From assembly GCF_030704535.1 (NCBI RefSeq), contig NC_081822.1:3835001-3899000 (forward strand): DNA of 64,000 nt, written 5' to 3'. Under the pieces are notes generated by a model that did no database searches, had not been told where the DNA came from, and saw nothing but the letters and a program-made list of their open reading frames with translations. The translations under genes were made by a program, and so were the position numbers. Shown here one piece after another: positions 1 to 12,306 of this stretch. Positions within the stretch are counted from its first letter, which is position 1. Every line of letters starts with the position of its first letter. The stretch is from Vitis vinifera. Its lineage: Eukaryota; Streptophyta; Magnoliopsida; Vitales; Vitaceae.

Positions 1-620
1 GATATCAAATAGACCTCCGTATGAGGTAATTTTAATATGACGGTTGGTTTCAGTGTACCAAAGCAATAATTCGTTTAATAGATGGGACCCAACACTTTTT
101 TTGTTCTTAAAAAAATTATACAAAATAAATTAAATTTCATCATATCAATTTTTAAAAATTTAAAATTTTCATCATATACAATTCTCGTCTATCCCACTGT
201 TATTGAACAATTTTTGGATATCAAATGGACCTTCCTATGAGATAATTTTAATGTGATAGTTGGTTTCAGTGTACTAAAATAATAATTTGTTTAATAGATG
301 GGACCAACACTCTTTCCTTTTTCTTTTTTTCTTAAAGAAAATTATACAAAATAAATTAAATTTCATCATATAGATTTTTAAAAATTTTTAAATTTCATAA
401 TATACATTTCTTGCCTATCCCATTGTTATTGAATAATTTTTGAATATCAAATGGACGACCTCCTTATGAGGTAATTTTAATATGACGTGGGTTTCAGTGT
501 ACCAAGGCAATAATTCGTTTAATAGATGGGACCCGACACTTTTTCTTTCTTTCTTTCTTTTCTTAAAGAAAATTATACAAAATAAATTAAATTTCATCGT
601 ATAGATTTTAAATAAATTAA
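1..620. repeat. ~220-bp tandem repeat, about 2.8 copies
   Basis: Three successive units begin near 1, 217 and 443 with the motif GATATCAAAT(A/G)GACC or a close variant. Each runs through a shared order: TGAGGTAATTTTAAT, GGTTTCAGTGTAC, AATAGATGGGACC, then a T/C-rich run, AAATTATACAAAATAAATT and a TATCCCA(C/T)TGTTATTGAA end. Unit lengths are about 216 and 226 bp, and the third copy is cut short. The first copy may continue beyond the window. The units are AT-rich and non-coding, and have drifted by substitutions and poly-pyrimidine length changes. Confidence 0.85.
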
Positions 621-3600
621 AAAATACATACATATTTTATGACTCAACACTGGTAAACAATTTCTGTCTAGGGCCAAAAAAAAAAAAAGGAAAAAGAAAA
701 AGAAAAAGAAAAAGAGAGAAAGAGTTCAAAGAAAAGTAGCTGGAAATTGAGGAAGAACTTCCCATTGTAGCCCAACAAGCTAATCAATTTCTATGAATCC
801 AAAATTTGCAAAGAGGATATGGGGTAGCTGTGAATTGAGCCATATAGGATGTGGTGGGTGGGGGTTGTTTGGTTATCTATGGTAAAAGGTGGTTTCTTAC
901 TAAAAATAATCCTAAAGGCCCTTAACCATGGTATCCCTATGATTTTATTTTTGATCTTTTTTACTATTTGTATATACTTCCTTTTTGTGAAAGTAAAGTA
1001 CTACAGAGAGAAAATGAAAGAAAATGGACTACAGATCCAATTATTGTTGAGAGGGCATACCTAGTTTTCTAGGGTATTCATGAATGAGAATCATTGGCCA
1101 AATTGAAATCCTTAAAAAATGGGAATTTAAAGAAAAATCTAATATTTATTTGATTAAAAAAATCATTAAAAATCTAATATTAGAGATATAACCCTTTGTC
1201 TTTTTTTAATCTTATTTTAACAAAAATACCCTTTATGTTTTTTTTTTTTTTGTAAAAATAAATTTTTTTTTTCAAAACATACTTAAATGCTTAAAATAAT
1301 CAAGGATATTTATATAAAAAATTAATTATTTTTCAAATAAAAATATGAAAAATATTAAATTCATAGGAATAATTTTATTCCTTTAAATCAATTAATTCTA
1401 CATAAAATAGGTCTATAGGAATGGTGAAATTTCTAGTAAAAGTACATGGACATAATTATAATTAAATGTAATTGACAGCCCATTATCTTTTTGAAGGAGA
1501 CATAATTGATTGATTAGAGTACACCTACAGCAATAATAAAATAAAATTTTAAGTAGTTATCATCATGTGGAATATATGAAATCATAAAAATTGGTATTGA
1601 GTGGCAAACAAGTGAATCCTTTTGGAATTATTAAAAAATATTAAAAAAATATTATCTGTTTACTTCATTGGCTGTAACTTTTTTCTTTCTTACCCCCCCA
1701 GAAAAAGAAAGAGGGTTGGAGGGTGAGATGAAGATAGTTTATGAATGTGCAGTACAAGAACAAAAAGTACCAAACAGAAAATAATAATAATAAAAATATT
1801 CCCAGAAAGAGGCATTGATGAAAAAAAAATTGCTAGAACTTAAACCAGGAAGACACCCAGTGGAAGAGCTTAGAATGGGGGTAAAGAGAGGATGTGTGGT
1901 TATGCTCAAGTGGGTCCATTCATTGAAATGAAAGTAAAAGCATTGAAGGGCCAGATTGATGCAGCCACATCTTTTTCATGCTCTCAGCTAGAACTCCACA
2001 ACTTCTCTTTAGGAGAATGTTTCATTTTCCTCTTAATTATCTTAGATGGATACAACTGGATGGTCCAGAGCCTCCCAACAAATGAAAATGATATAGAAGA
2101 ATAATGGTTCAGAAAATATTATTTATATATTGTATTATATATATTATACTCTGTTTAAGTAGAATTTAAAAAAGGGAAAAAAAAAAAAAAAGGCATGTCC
2201 ATTCCAATCAGCTGAGCAAGTGAGGATGGTGGGGGGACGGCCTTGCAATGCCTAGTTTTGACAAGTTGCTTATCATATTAATTCCCAATTAAATTTGGGT
2301 TCTAGGGGACCACTGACACTTCTTTTCATCATTCAGATTTATGTTTAATGAAGATAAAAGGAACCCCTAAAAGCCTGCTTTGTTTTTAAGATGGAAGTGG
2401 TTTGGGAACCTCCCCCTCTTTGATAATTGGGCACCACCTCTTGATGATCAGGGCTAGCCAATGCAGGAGTCAGTTGATCTAGTTTTTAATTTTTCCAATT
2501 GGGTTGTTCTTCAGATGAAAATATATATGTATATTTTGTAGTGGAAAAGTATTTTACTTTCTATGTTTGAAGGCATGAGGGAAGTTATTACAACTCAGGA
2601 GAATAGTGAAACCTTAAAATGGCTTCTCTGGATTAGCTAGTGGTCAAATAATGATGAAAAATGGAAAGGGCTGAGATGGTGATTAATATGGTTTCCTTAA
2701 GAGGATGAGCATTTTGAAGAATAATCACACTAGGGTTTTCAAAATATGGCAAGCCTCATTAGCAGTGTTGGTCCTTTTGTCCCTCCCATGATTGAATGCC
2801 CTCAAGCAAAAGCACAATAGCACGGAGAAGAGGTCTCACATTTGGCACACCCTTCTGTTATAATAATTGTGACTAGATATGAAAACTACAACTGAGGTTT
2901 GATCGTTTACCAAAGACCCAAACTAATAGGCTTTTTAAAATAAAAGGCCAATATTGTCTTTCAATGAAGGAGGGTGCTCCTAATTGTCATCAACTTGGAC
3001 ATCCAATCACAGAACCTGCTCAGGAAAAGGCAAAGGAAAAGTAAAAAGAGAGAAAGCTAGATTAATGCTATATGCCTAGATATTCTATCACAGGTGGCAT
3101 ACCAATAACTACACAACTCGAAAATTATCATTTCCTCAACCTTCTAAAGTATACTTTTGCTTTCATTTGGTCCATCTAATGCCCTTTTCTATTCTAGCAT
3201 TGAAAGTCTCAGGTTTTGGACAGTCAAACACCACCCACAACCCCCATCCTCAATTGAAAAAAGGTACTCAAGATTGGACATATCATCCATCTCATGCAAC
3301 CTCATTGGGCCTTCTGTTCTTTTCTTGGGCACACACTGTTAGCTTGAGATTTTCCATTTCTCTCTTCGTTTACTTCTTTTTTCCATTATTTAATTAGTTT
3401 CTCTCTCTCTCTCTCTCTCATATACTGCTATATATATATATATAATTTTTGGAAGCTAATCCTGCTGTTTATGACGTGATTGTCCATAGAATATGTGTTT
3501 TAGCCCCTAGATGGTTGTCGAAGGAAAAATTCTCCCCCAATGTGTTGTGAAAGAGAGAGAGGGAGAGAGAGAGTTTGTGAGAGAGAGTCAACCACATCCA

Positions 3601-5204
3601 TGTAGAGGAGCAACTGAGCAAGGATAAGAGAATGGAGGAGTGAGAGTCAACCAATTGGCATAGCCTTTATAAAGCAACAAAAGAAGTAGACAACTTCAAA
3701 TGATGATATGAGAAGAAAGGACCCAATTATCATATTGAAGTCCATTACAGTATGGTTTGGGGTGTATACCCTATATATGTATATGACCCATTACTCCCAA
3801 TTTGACTATCATTGATGGTGAGAGAGGGTTCCAAAGCTTTTGCTTTTCTCCTTCAACTATCCACAACCCACTTCAGGATTCCTTCCCACTATAGATGACT
3901 TTTAGCCCCTATAAAAAAACATGGGGTGATGCCTCTAAATTTATACCAATTGGCAAGCAACCGGAAACCACCCCCTCCTAAGCATTTATAGTAATGTTGT
4001 TGTAGTGGTTGTAGGCTTTTCACAACTGGTGTCTAAAGAAATTGAGTTCCTTTCTCATGGTTATGATTTGGATCTAGAATTTGCAGGTCCAAAAGGGTTA
4101 GGACCCCTTCCCTCACCATGTGCCCAAGTGGGATCATGCCACATGTCCGTAGCTCAATGCCCCCGTGGGCTGTGCCCATGCTAACCGATATAAATTTTGA
4201 CAGCTGACATGTTTCTTCGTCCACATCTCAATTGCTTTGCCCAGCTAAACTCTTTGAAAAACTTTGTCTCCCGTCAATTTTTGCACGTCCACCGTTTCAT
4301 CTCACTGCCATTGAATTTATTGACAATGACTTCACTCCATAGTCCACACATGTACATATCACTTTTACTGCTTTGCCTTTTTCATTTGTATTTAATAAGT
4401 CTTATCACCTCCAAGTACATTCATTTTTAAGGGTCCTAATCTCTCTCTCTCGTTTTCGTGTTTGAATGTGCGCATAACACAAAAAAGATGATCCCGTTTC
4501 TTAAATCACCTGGTTAGAGAAAACCTGGCAATTGATTGAAAACACGTGAGAAACAAGTGGTAAAGAGGGGAATGGAATGGCCCAATGGCAGCCACTTTAG
4601 AATCAATGTTTGGAGAATATGAAAAATGGGCACTAAGGTACTAATGGTTTTAGCTCAAGGTGGACTGGCCCGGGATGGGGTCATTCATACACTTGTGCTC
4701 AAATTAGTGCCCCCTTCACCCCAAAATAAATAAAGAAGAAGAGAAAGTGGGTCCAACTTAGTAAATACAAAAGCAACAGTGGCTGGGTGGGGGCAATTGG
4801 AGTCTCACCAACTCGATTACTTTCTGGGCCAGGTCCTGGTCCCAAACTGCCTTTCAACCCAATCAATAATTGGGTATATGCCTCTATTAATAAAATGGTT
4901 TAATTTTAAGTTTTAACTACTCAGTCCCCCCCCCCCCCCCTTCCCTTTCATTTAAAACTATTGCGGCTGCAGCCGACCCTCTACGGACGGCCCTGCTTTC
5001 CCTCAGAGCCGCACCGCATCATTATCCCTGTGACCACCAAAAAGCAAAAAGAGAACGGCCGAGTTTTTTTAGTAATCATTTATTCTGGGCTGCGCGTAGG
5101 CCACTCTATCGATCTCTCATGGGCCTTGCAGTTGTGGGCCTCTGAAATTAAAAATTCAAAAAGCCCATTACTTTTAAATTTTAAAATAGTTTGATAACCA
5201 TGAT
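621..5204. other. Intergenic region without a recognisable gene
   Basis: About 4.6 kb of AT-rich sequence. Open frames here are short (under 80 codons), lack recognisable domains and have no convincing splice context. Low-complexity tracts include GA-rich runs at 680-725 and 3550-3595, (CT)n near 3400-3420, (TA)n near 3429-3444 and a 15-base C run at 4926-4940. Nothing else could be identified. Confidence 0.6.
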
Positions 5205-5277
5205 CACGCCCGGTGGGACTCGAACCCACAATCGCCTGATTAGAAGTCAGACGCCTTATCCATTAGGCCACGGGCGC
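5205..5277 (-). tRNA. tRNA-Arg (anticodon TCT)
   Basis: Read on the minus strand, 73 bases fold as a cloverleaf. The acceptor is GCGCCCG paired with CGGGCGT (a G-U pair at the base), and the D arm is GCCTAATGGATAAGGC. The anticodon stem CTGAC/GTCAG-type arm carries the loop with TCT, and the T arm contains the box B sequence GGTTCGAGTCC. The discriminator base is G. There is no intron. A run of four A on the plus strand at about 5183-5186 gives a Pol III TTTT stop just downstream. It supplies the arginine isoacceptor for AGA codons. Confidence 0.95.
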
Positions 5278-7508
5278 TTCATGATGGAAGATCCAAATTG
5301 GAACTTTATTATTTTCTTATTGTTTTCAACTAGTGTTCTAAAGTCTAAACACACAAGTGGGCACACGTCAAGGGATTTCAAGCTAAGCTGGCCAACACTT
5401 CAATGATAATAGCTTGAATATGTGTTACACAATGCTGCATGCCTCTTTAATTTGTCAAGATTCTACCTGTAATAAAATCATTTCAAGTGGAATCATGAAT
5501 TCAGTGTATGTTGGATTTTAAGTTCATTTGCATCTTAGCTGTATAGATGACGTGGTTCAGGAACCGATGAAATAAATTATATACGATAAAATCCACGAGT
5601 CAAACCAGGGTCCCTGTACATTAATTCATTGGCCTCACCAACCATTATTGAATAGTTTTTTGTACATTATTTTAAATTTTTTGTCTTTATTTTATCCATG
5701 GGAACTAGTTGAGAGCTGATGCAGACACAGAGACAGGAACCACCAAAATGGTTGCTACAGAAAAAAGCAGCCAAATTACGCATCTCATTTCCTGGCAGAA
5801 AGACATGATTTGAAGCAAGAAATAAGAAGCTGAAACATTTGATGAATTCAAAGCTAACATTAACCTGGGGGCACTGGTTGGTGGGGATTCATTGTAGTGT
5901 GGTCCATTGACCAATGACCATAACTGCATCAAAAAGTTATGTCCTTGTTTTAGTTCTCCTGTGGGTACAAATACTCCCAAGTCGCAACTGCTTCAGAATA
6001 TCACATTGTGTAGGGCACAGCAAGATGGAAGACGGGCAATCCTTATTCTCAGAAGTCCAAGGATTATTGGCTGAGAGAGAGTGACCAAAAAGGCTTCTCC
6101 TGTCCTTTGATTTATGTAACATGATGCGGCTTAAACACCACCAGAAGGAAAGGATAAGATTTTCAGCTTAAACAAAAAGGCTTCTCTCATGAGCGACTTC
6201 ACATTCGAGAGGAGCGAGGCCTAAAGCCCCTCAACCTCGAGCACTTTTCACAAGCCTTGTAGTCTCAACACATAACCGGCCCCTCCCAGCTGACTAAAAA
6301 CTACGGGGTCTGCTATGCCAATGCTAAGCCATGCCAGCATATTTCAACTTCATATTGCAAATCTGAGCCATAGGGAAGGGGGGGTGTTTGATTTTGGTTC
6401 ATGAAATTGAGTTCTTACCTATAACAGATATCCCCCATGCCCATTCTTGATTCTTGCCTCATGATACCCTTTCTTTTGTGCTATTAGATAATATGTGGTT
6501 GAGGGAATGACAAGATCATAATGCTGAAAACTCGACATGAATGATCATATATGAGCACAACGTATCACATTCATGAAATCCTTTCTTTCGTACTACAAGA
6601 ATTGGTTGAAGAAAAAGAAGATCAAGCTACTGAAAATTTTCGAAATGAATTATCACTAACAGACGGTGTCAATATTCACACTTTGTATTACTTTCCCATA
6701 TCAAAAACAGTGTTTCCAACTTGGCCAAGCTTCTATATCAGACTGCACAAGTCCCTAGTTTTTAGAAATAAATGAATCAATGACAAGATCACAATGCCAC
6801 AAATATTCAAAATGAATGAATTTCAATGTAGCACCAGCACTGAAGAGCATACAGTTTTCTTGTCTCTATTCACCAAAATTCACAAGGTTTTATGAGCATA
6901 TCAAATCACACAAGTCATGTAAGCGGGTCTCTGAGAAGCTGGTGAAAGGAAAAACCCGAAAGTTGTCCTTCCCCATGCATGTCACAGTCAGCCGTCCTGC
7001 ATTTTCCATTGTCTGCATTTACCATATGATAATATTTACAGTCAGCATGGAGTTGAACTGTTATATTTCCAAGTTGAAGTTACATGAGCTTGCAGGAAAT
7101 AACATTCTATGCATGACATAGTTTTTACTTCCAAGTTTTTGCTGCAGTGGTTTGTTTAAGAATATTATTTGGTTATTTAGTTATGCACTTTCCTTATTGA
7201 CTCTATTTCAGTGAAAATCATTTAGTGACAAAAACTCATGTTTCTAGTGGCAACCTCTAGAAACAAGTAGATTTCATGAGTAAGTGATAGATGCCAAGAA
7301 ATCTTTTTAAAGTCATGCGAGGTTGTGTTAATCTAATGTTTGGTCTGATTGATGAGAACTAATGGCAAAGAAAGTTGGATGTTTATTCAGCCACTCCAAT
7401 TCCAAAATGCTAAAAATTCGAGTTTTCACGTATTTTCTTATGTCTTCTTAGCAATCATCAACCATTGTCTTTGTGCTACAACCTCAAACTCTATGTATAA
7501 GTGCTGAA
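5278..7508. other. Intergenic region and 3' flank of the rhomboid gene
   Basis: No supported gene. A minus-strand open frame at 5705-5980 has no recognisable domain or splice context. A moderately GC-rich patch at 6185-6330 looks unlike its surroundings but could not be assigned to a family. The segment next to 7508 probably holds the 3' untranslated region of the rhomboid gene. Confidence 0.5.
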
Positions 7509-10062
7509 TCACAACTCTACCTGACAAGCTGTTACTTTGGTATTGCAGCTCCACCTGTTGGAAGGGACACAATTGATATACTGACACCAACTGCAGTATT
7601 TGTTCATGTCTATGCCATGAAGAACAGCAACAATGGCTCCTGCTAATCTGCATACGGAAAAAGCTCTCCTTGTAAGACGTCACATTAAAATCTAAACAAT
7701 TAGCAATGGAACATAGCAAGCCATACAAATGAAACATAAACTCACACAAGACCAAAGAGAACAAAAGAAACACTCCTCAGCACCGGCCTGTCCAATTTCT
7801 GCTTTAATCTGATGGATTTTTTGACACTGTAATCAAAGAAGCCACCTTTTTTTTCAGCCATTCTTGGAAGCCTAGGGCTGAATAGGAGAACAAATCCTAG
7901 AAGGACCCCTGATATAAACCCTCCCAAGTTTGAAAAGTTGTCAACATAAGGTAGCAAGCCAAGTGCAAAATTGATCACGGCTACAAGGAGAAGTGCAGAC
8001 AGAGCTGCAAGCTGCAACCAAAGAAAGGAGCAATATATAACCCACTTAATAAAACAAATGGAGAAGAGAAATCTAGGGGAAAGAAAAAGGGTCAAGGACC
8101 TTATCAGTGTAAACTTTCCAGTTACATATAAGACCGGAAAGCATGGAGCCTAGTAGTCCAAACAGAGCACCAGATGAACCAACTGCAGGGCTCTTTTGAA
8201 GAAAAAGGGTAGCTACCAAACTACCGAAAAAAGCAGATAGTATGTATACCATACCAATCCTCACTGTCCAGCAGAAATAGAAAAAAAAGAAGGTAAGTTG
8301 TTGGTTAAACAATCCAAACTGTCACTGCACACTTTTTTTTTTCTCATTCAAGATAAAACAAGAAAGAAGGAATTAGTTACGTGGTCCAAACTCTTGTTCC
8401 AAGTGAATTCCAACAAAAATAACACTAGAAAGGTTAATAATAAGGTGAATTGCTCCAGCATGCAGCCATAGGCACGTGAAAAGACGCCAAGTTTGATGAT
8501 GATTTGCCAAAAATGTCTGTTGAAGAGCCCCCATTTCATCTAGACTGCAGCAGCATGAATATAGATTTGCCAATGAGTGAAAACAACATTTATAAATTGC
8601 ATCTTCAGGGTACTTGAAAAGTATTTAGGGAACATTTGTGCTGATAAAAAACAGTCTTTTAAATTACATGAAACAACTCAACCATGTTTCTGGATTAAAT
8701 TGCTTACAAGAGACAGGTTTTTGTTTTCTTAAGCATCCAAAAACATAGCTCAAATTCACCTTGTATGGCAATTTTTTTATCCAGGCGATAACGGCGATTT
8801 TCTACACTAGGTAAGCATCCCATTTAAACTACATTTCAGAATTTTGCCTTCTCCAAATTGTTAGATACCAGATATGTAGCAGAACAATCAACTGAAAGCA
8901 TATCATGATACCAAATTGCTCCTCTCTTTTCTCAAAATTTCTCAATAACCAATGGGTAAACACAAAATTTTCAAGAAATAGTTAAAGGAATTTCTGAGTT
9001 TTGGTTGCTAAAAAGGGTGTGGGAAAGAAAAGAAACAACAATTTGGGAAAAGAAAGCAAAAACCTGTTACTCTTTTTCTTTTAATCGGTTTTCTAGAGCA
9101 ATCAAAAAGAAGGGAAAGGCAAACCAGATGGATTCAAGATAAAACCAAATCACACAAAGATCAAAGCAAGACAATCTGAATTTATAAACAATAATATACG
9201 TCCCAAATGTGAAAGCAAGGGAGGAGAAAAATCCAATCATTCTTGGAAACCAGAAAGAAATGCTCAAAATTCTTAAGAATCATAGACGCAAAAGAAATGA
9301 ACCAAAAACATAAGATAAACATAAGATCACAAAATTCTCTCCTAACCCTAATTATCAATGGAAGGCCCTAATCCAGTGAAAACAAAAACCAGACTTCTCT
9401 CCTAAAGTTTTCACAGCAAGCAAACAGAGGCACCAATTAAAATAACAGGAAAGAAAGAGGAAATACCCTAAGAATCAACGGGCCAATTAGGGAAAAGGAA
9501 ATCAAGATCAGAGAACCAAAATCTTTCATTTTCTCTTTCAAACCTTCTTAGGAATCAACGGGACAGAACAAATAAAACAATAATTTCAAGAATCACGTTA
9601 CCAATTACCCAAAAGCACTGTAATATAAGATAAAAAAAAAAAAAGGAACCCCCCTCCCCTCCTCCAACACTCATTTTTCCTTTTGTCAGACTTTCGCAGC
9701 AACCAAACAGCAATTAGAATTAGAAGAGAAAATTCCCAAGAAAGAAAGAAAGGGAAAAGGACTCACGTGGACGAGGAAGGACCGAGCAGCGGATTCTCCC
9801 AAAGTGGCTGAAAGGACAGGCGTCCAAGAACTTTGATGGCGCAATCACGGTGAGAGTTTTGCCAACAATCATTGACAAACATGGTGGCTGCGAAGGCTAC
9901 AATGTGGAGGACCACGAAGAGGGAGATGACCCAGCTGTCCTCTCTCTTTCGAGTGCCAGACTTGAAGAACCGAACCTGCTGCTCTAGCACTTGATCATCA
10001 CCGGCATCGGAATGGTGAGCGGGTTGTGGAGGTTTGATTTCTATCTGGGTTTGCTCTGCCAT
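7509..10062 (-). CDS. RBL8: Rhomboid-like intramembrane protein, RBL8/KOMPEITO type, probably not an active protease
   Basis: Five coding exons, minus strand: 10062-9767, 8544-8381, 8263-8100, 8011-7746, 7647-7509, giving 342 aa. All introns are GT-AG and all phases agree. The N-terminus (about 1-43) is hydrophilic, a first membrane span lies near residues 44-64, and the six-helix rhomboid core follows. The HAG-x-IH-x3-N motif is present in exon 2. Exon 3 carries the GxSG serine motif as GSSG with the nucleophile at Ser184. In the last core helix active plant rhomboids read NFAHIGG; here it is NFSNLGG, so the catalytic His is Asn236 (codon AAC). The Cys-rich tail (KYCSWCQY...) is typical of plant RBLs. 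Arabidopsis KOM, needed for pollen wall and callose formation, is described as atypical, and I place this gene there from memory of its sequence. The start could also be an in-frame ATG seven codons upstream (10083). Confidence 0.9.
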
Positions 10063-10647
10063 TGATTTTGCAAGAAAATGCAAGTGGGTATTTTTTCAAT
10101 TATGTGATTTCTTCCAGTTTTCACAAAGCGAGAGAGAGAGAGAGAGAGAGATAGAGTTGTGTGCTGCAGAGCAAGAATCAAAGAAGTGAAGTTGGTAGTT
10201 TTGGGGTATAACTGTATCAGTGTCATCTACAAAGAGAAACCGTTGGGCTGAGCGAGGGAAATCTTTGAATTAGTTAGTTGGGTCGGTTTTAGCTGACCGT
10301 GTGGAGCCTTGCTCTACAGGATCATGAATGAACCCAAATTGCTAAAGGAATAATAACGAGAGAATCGGATGCCTTGTAGGCTCTCTGGACAGTGTTTTGT
10401 AAAATCATTTTTAAGATTAGTTTTTTTTTTTTTTTGAAAATATTTAATAGAATAAAAATTTATTTGAAACTTGAAATATTATTTTTTAATCATCAAATAT
10501 ATTTTTTATTTTACTCTGAATAACAGAAAATTGATATATAATCTTTGTGGTTTAGTATAATATGCGTGTCTCGAGAATGAGAATTCAATTCACCTCAAAA
10601 AATGTAACATAATTTATTACAAAGCAATTAAGCAATATATAACAAGT
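10063..10647. promoter_or_regulatory. Upstream region of the rhomboid gene
   Basis: The region between the rhomboid start codon and tRNA-Trp. A (GA)n tract at 10131-10152, CT-rich on the coding strand, lies in the likely 5' untranslated leader about 70-90 bases before the start. An A/T-rich stretch follows from 10390. No clear TATA box was picked out. Confidence 0.4.
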
Positions 10648-10719
10648 GGATCCGTGGCGCAATGGTAGCGCGTCTGACTCCAGATCAGAAGGTTGCGTGT
10701 TCGATTCACGTCGGGTTCA
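10648..10719 (+). tRNA. tRNA-Trp (anticodon CCA)
   Basis: A 72-base cloverleaf: acceptor GGATCCG with CGGGTTC (G-U pairs allowed), D arm GTGGCGCAATGGTAGCGC, anticodon arm CTGACTCCAGATCAG with CCA, and T arm GCGTGTTCGATTCACGT. The discriminator is A and there is no intron. It matches the standard plant nuclear tRNA-Trp. A seven-T Pol III terminator follows at 10738-10744. An 8-bp inverted repeat brackets the gene: AAGTGGAT at 10644-10651, whose last four bases are the first four of the tRNA, and ATCCACTT at 10729-10736. Confidence 0.96.
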
Positions 10720-10737
10720 AATCCCCCAATCCACTTC

Positions 10738-10744
10738 TTTTTTT
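10738..10744 (+). terminator. Pol III T-run terminator of tRNA-Trp
   Basis: Seven consecutive T, 19 bases after the last tRNA base, so the primary transcript would carry an 18-25-base trailer. Confidence 0.75.
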
Positions 10745-11480
10745 CCTCAACGTTCCATAAAAATAAAATTACATAAATACCCCCATTATTTTAAGGTTTT
10801 GTGGAATACAGAGTATGGAACAAGCCCATTAACATATCTACCATATTATTATTATTATTATTTTAACAAAAACTATTTTTTTAATTATTTAATTTCTTAT
10901 TTTTAAATTTTTATTATTTTCTATTCTAAACATAGTTTAATAAATCAATTTAATAATTTAAATTAACCTAATAATTTAATTTAAGTTATTAAATAAATTA
11001 ACTATATTTAATAAAATAATTTAATAATATAACTTAAAATAAAAAAAACTTTAAATACTAAATAAAAATAATTAATTTGTCCTTAACCTACATCTTTATT
11101 TTACTTTTTAATTTTTATTTATTTTAATTTTCTTTACTATTTTACATTCTACCCCATTTATCCTAATTATAATTTATAAAGATAAATATATTAATTTAAT
11201 GATTTAAAATAAATTATAAATTAATTTTATTAAATAATATTAATATTTAAAAATAAAAATTCAATAATAAGTTTTAAGTAAATAATTTATATATAATTTA
11301 ATTTAAGATAAACTTAAATAATAAATATTAAATTTTTTAAATTTTAAAATAAATAAATAGAAGAAAGGTTTTGGTATACCTAATACTTGTATGCTATTAA
11401 TATAATTAAGCTCTGCATCTAAAATTTGTTTTGTTTTGTTTTTTTTAATCTTCTAATTGTTTCAGAAACAAAGCGGAAGG
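10745..11480. other. Very AT-rich spacer
   Basis: About 700 bases, almost only A and T, with many TTAAT/AATTAA motifs and no frame or structure of note. It separates tRNA-Trp from the leader of the PPCS gene. Confidence 0.6.
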
Positions 11481-11559
11481 TATGATGGCGGCCTCTGGTG
11501 AGGGGCACGACAGTAATGTGTGTGGTGTTGGCGGGAACCAGCGACCGTCAACTTTTTCC

Positions 11560-12306
11560 ACTATAAGTACTGGAGCCACCTACTCTCACTCGCAAATTCA
11601 TTCGTCTCCATCTCTTTTGTTTTTGCTTTCCAGGTATGCTCTGTACATCTCTATTGCCTTTGGAAAATTTTGAAAAATTAGGGTTTTGGATTCTTTTTTC
11701 TTTTTCTTCTTGAAAACCTAGTTCGTTGGATAGGAATCGCTTTACATCTGCGTACTCGATCGCTTTACAAATTCTTGTAAGGCTATCGCTTGGATTCTTG
11801 GAGAGGAAAATGCTGAAAATCGATTGAGATAGGAATGAATTCATTTAATAATTTTCCTTGATTTCGTTTGTCCTTTTGGAGATTCAAACGGGGCCTTGAG
11901 TTTCAGTAATTCGACATCTCGCAGGTGTCATGATCGATATGGCCATAGGATTTAAATGGTTAATAGATTTATGTTTAGAGGGATCGAAATTCAATTCAGA
12001 TTTGATGTGGTTTCATTCACTTTATTCTTTTTGTCTCTCTCTTTTGTGGATCCTTCTGCACCAAATGGAATTGTTTTAGTACCTCATTTTCTTTTCTTTT
12101 TCTTTTTTCCTTTTTTCAAGTAAGTCCTGTGACGATGGTTAAATTTTTGAGTTCATATAGAGTATAAAGATGGTTCTGTGATGCTAAATTTTCTTATTTA
12201 ATCCTTATATTTTTTTTTTTTATCAATGGCTGAGAATTTTTACGAAGTCCCCAAAGAGGTACATGCATATCGTTGAATTGTGGAGTTTTGATTGTAGACA
12301 CTTTCC
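11560..12306 (+). promoter_or_regulatory. TATA-like element and spliced 5' leader of PPCS
   Basis: A TATA-like ACTATAAGTA sits at about 11560. A non-coding first exon ends at 11633 (TTTCCAG|GTATGC). An intron runs 11634-12297 and ends TTGTAG, leaving nine leader bases before the ATG at 12307. This model places the transcription start near 11590. An open frame starting at 11482 overlaps this exon but has no family features and is read as non-coding. Confidence 0.6.

Noticed and set aside
5705-6122. Minus-strand frames of 91 and 61 codons
   Set aside because: No recognisable domain, no matching splice sites and no neighbouring exon that continues them.
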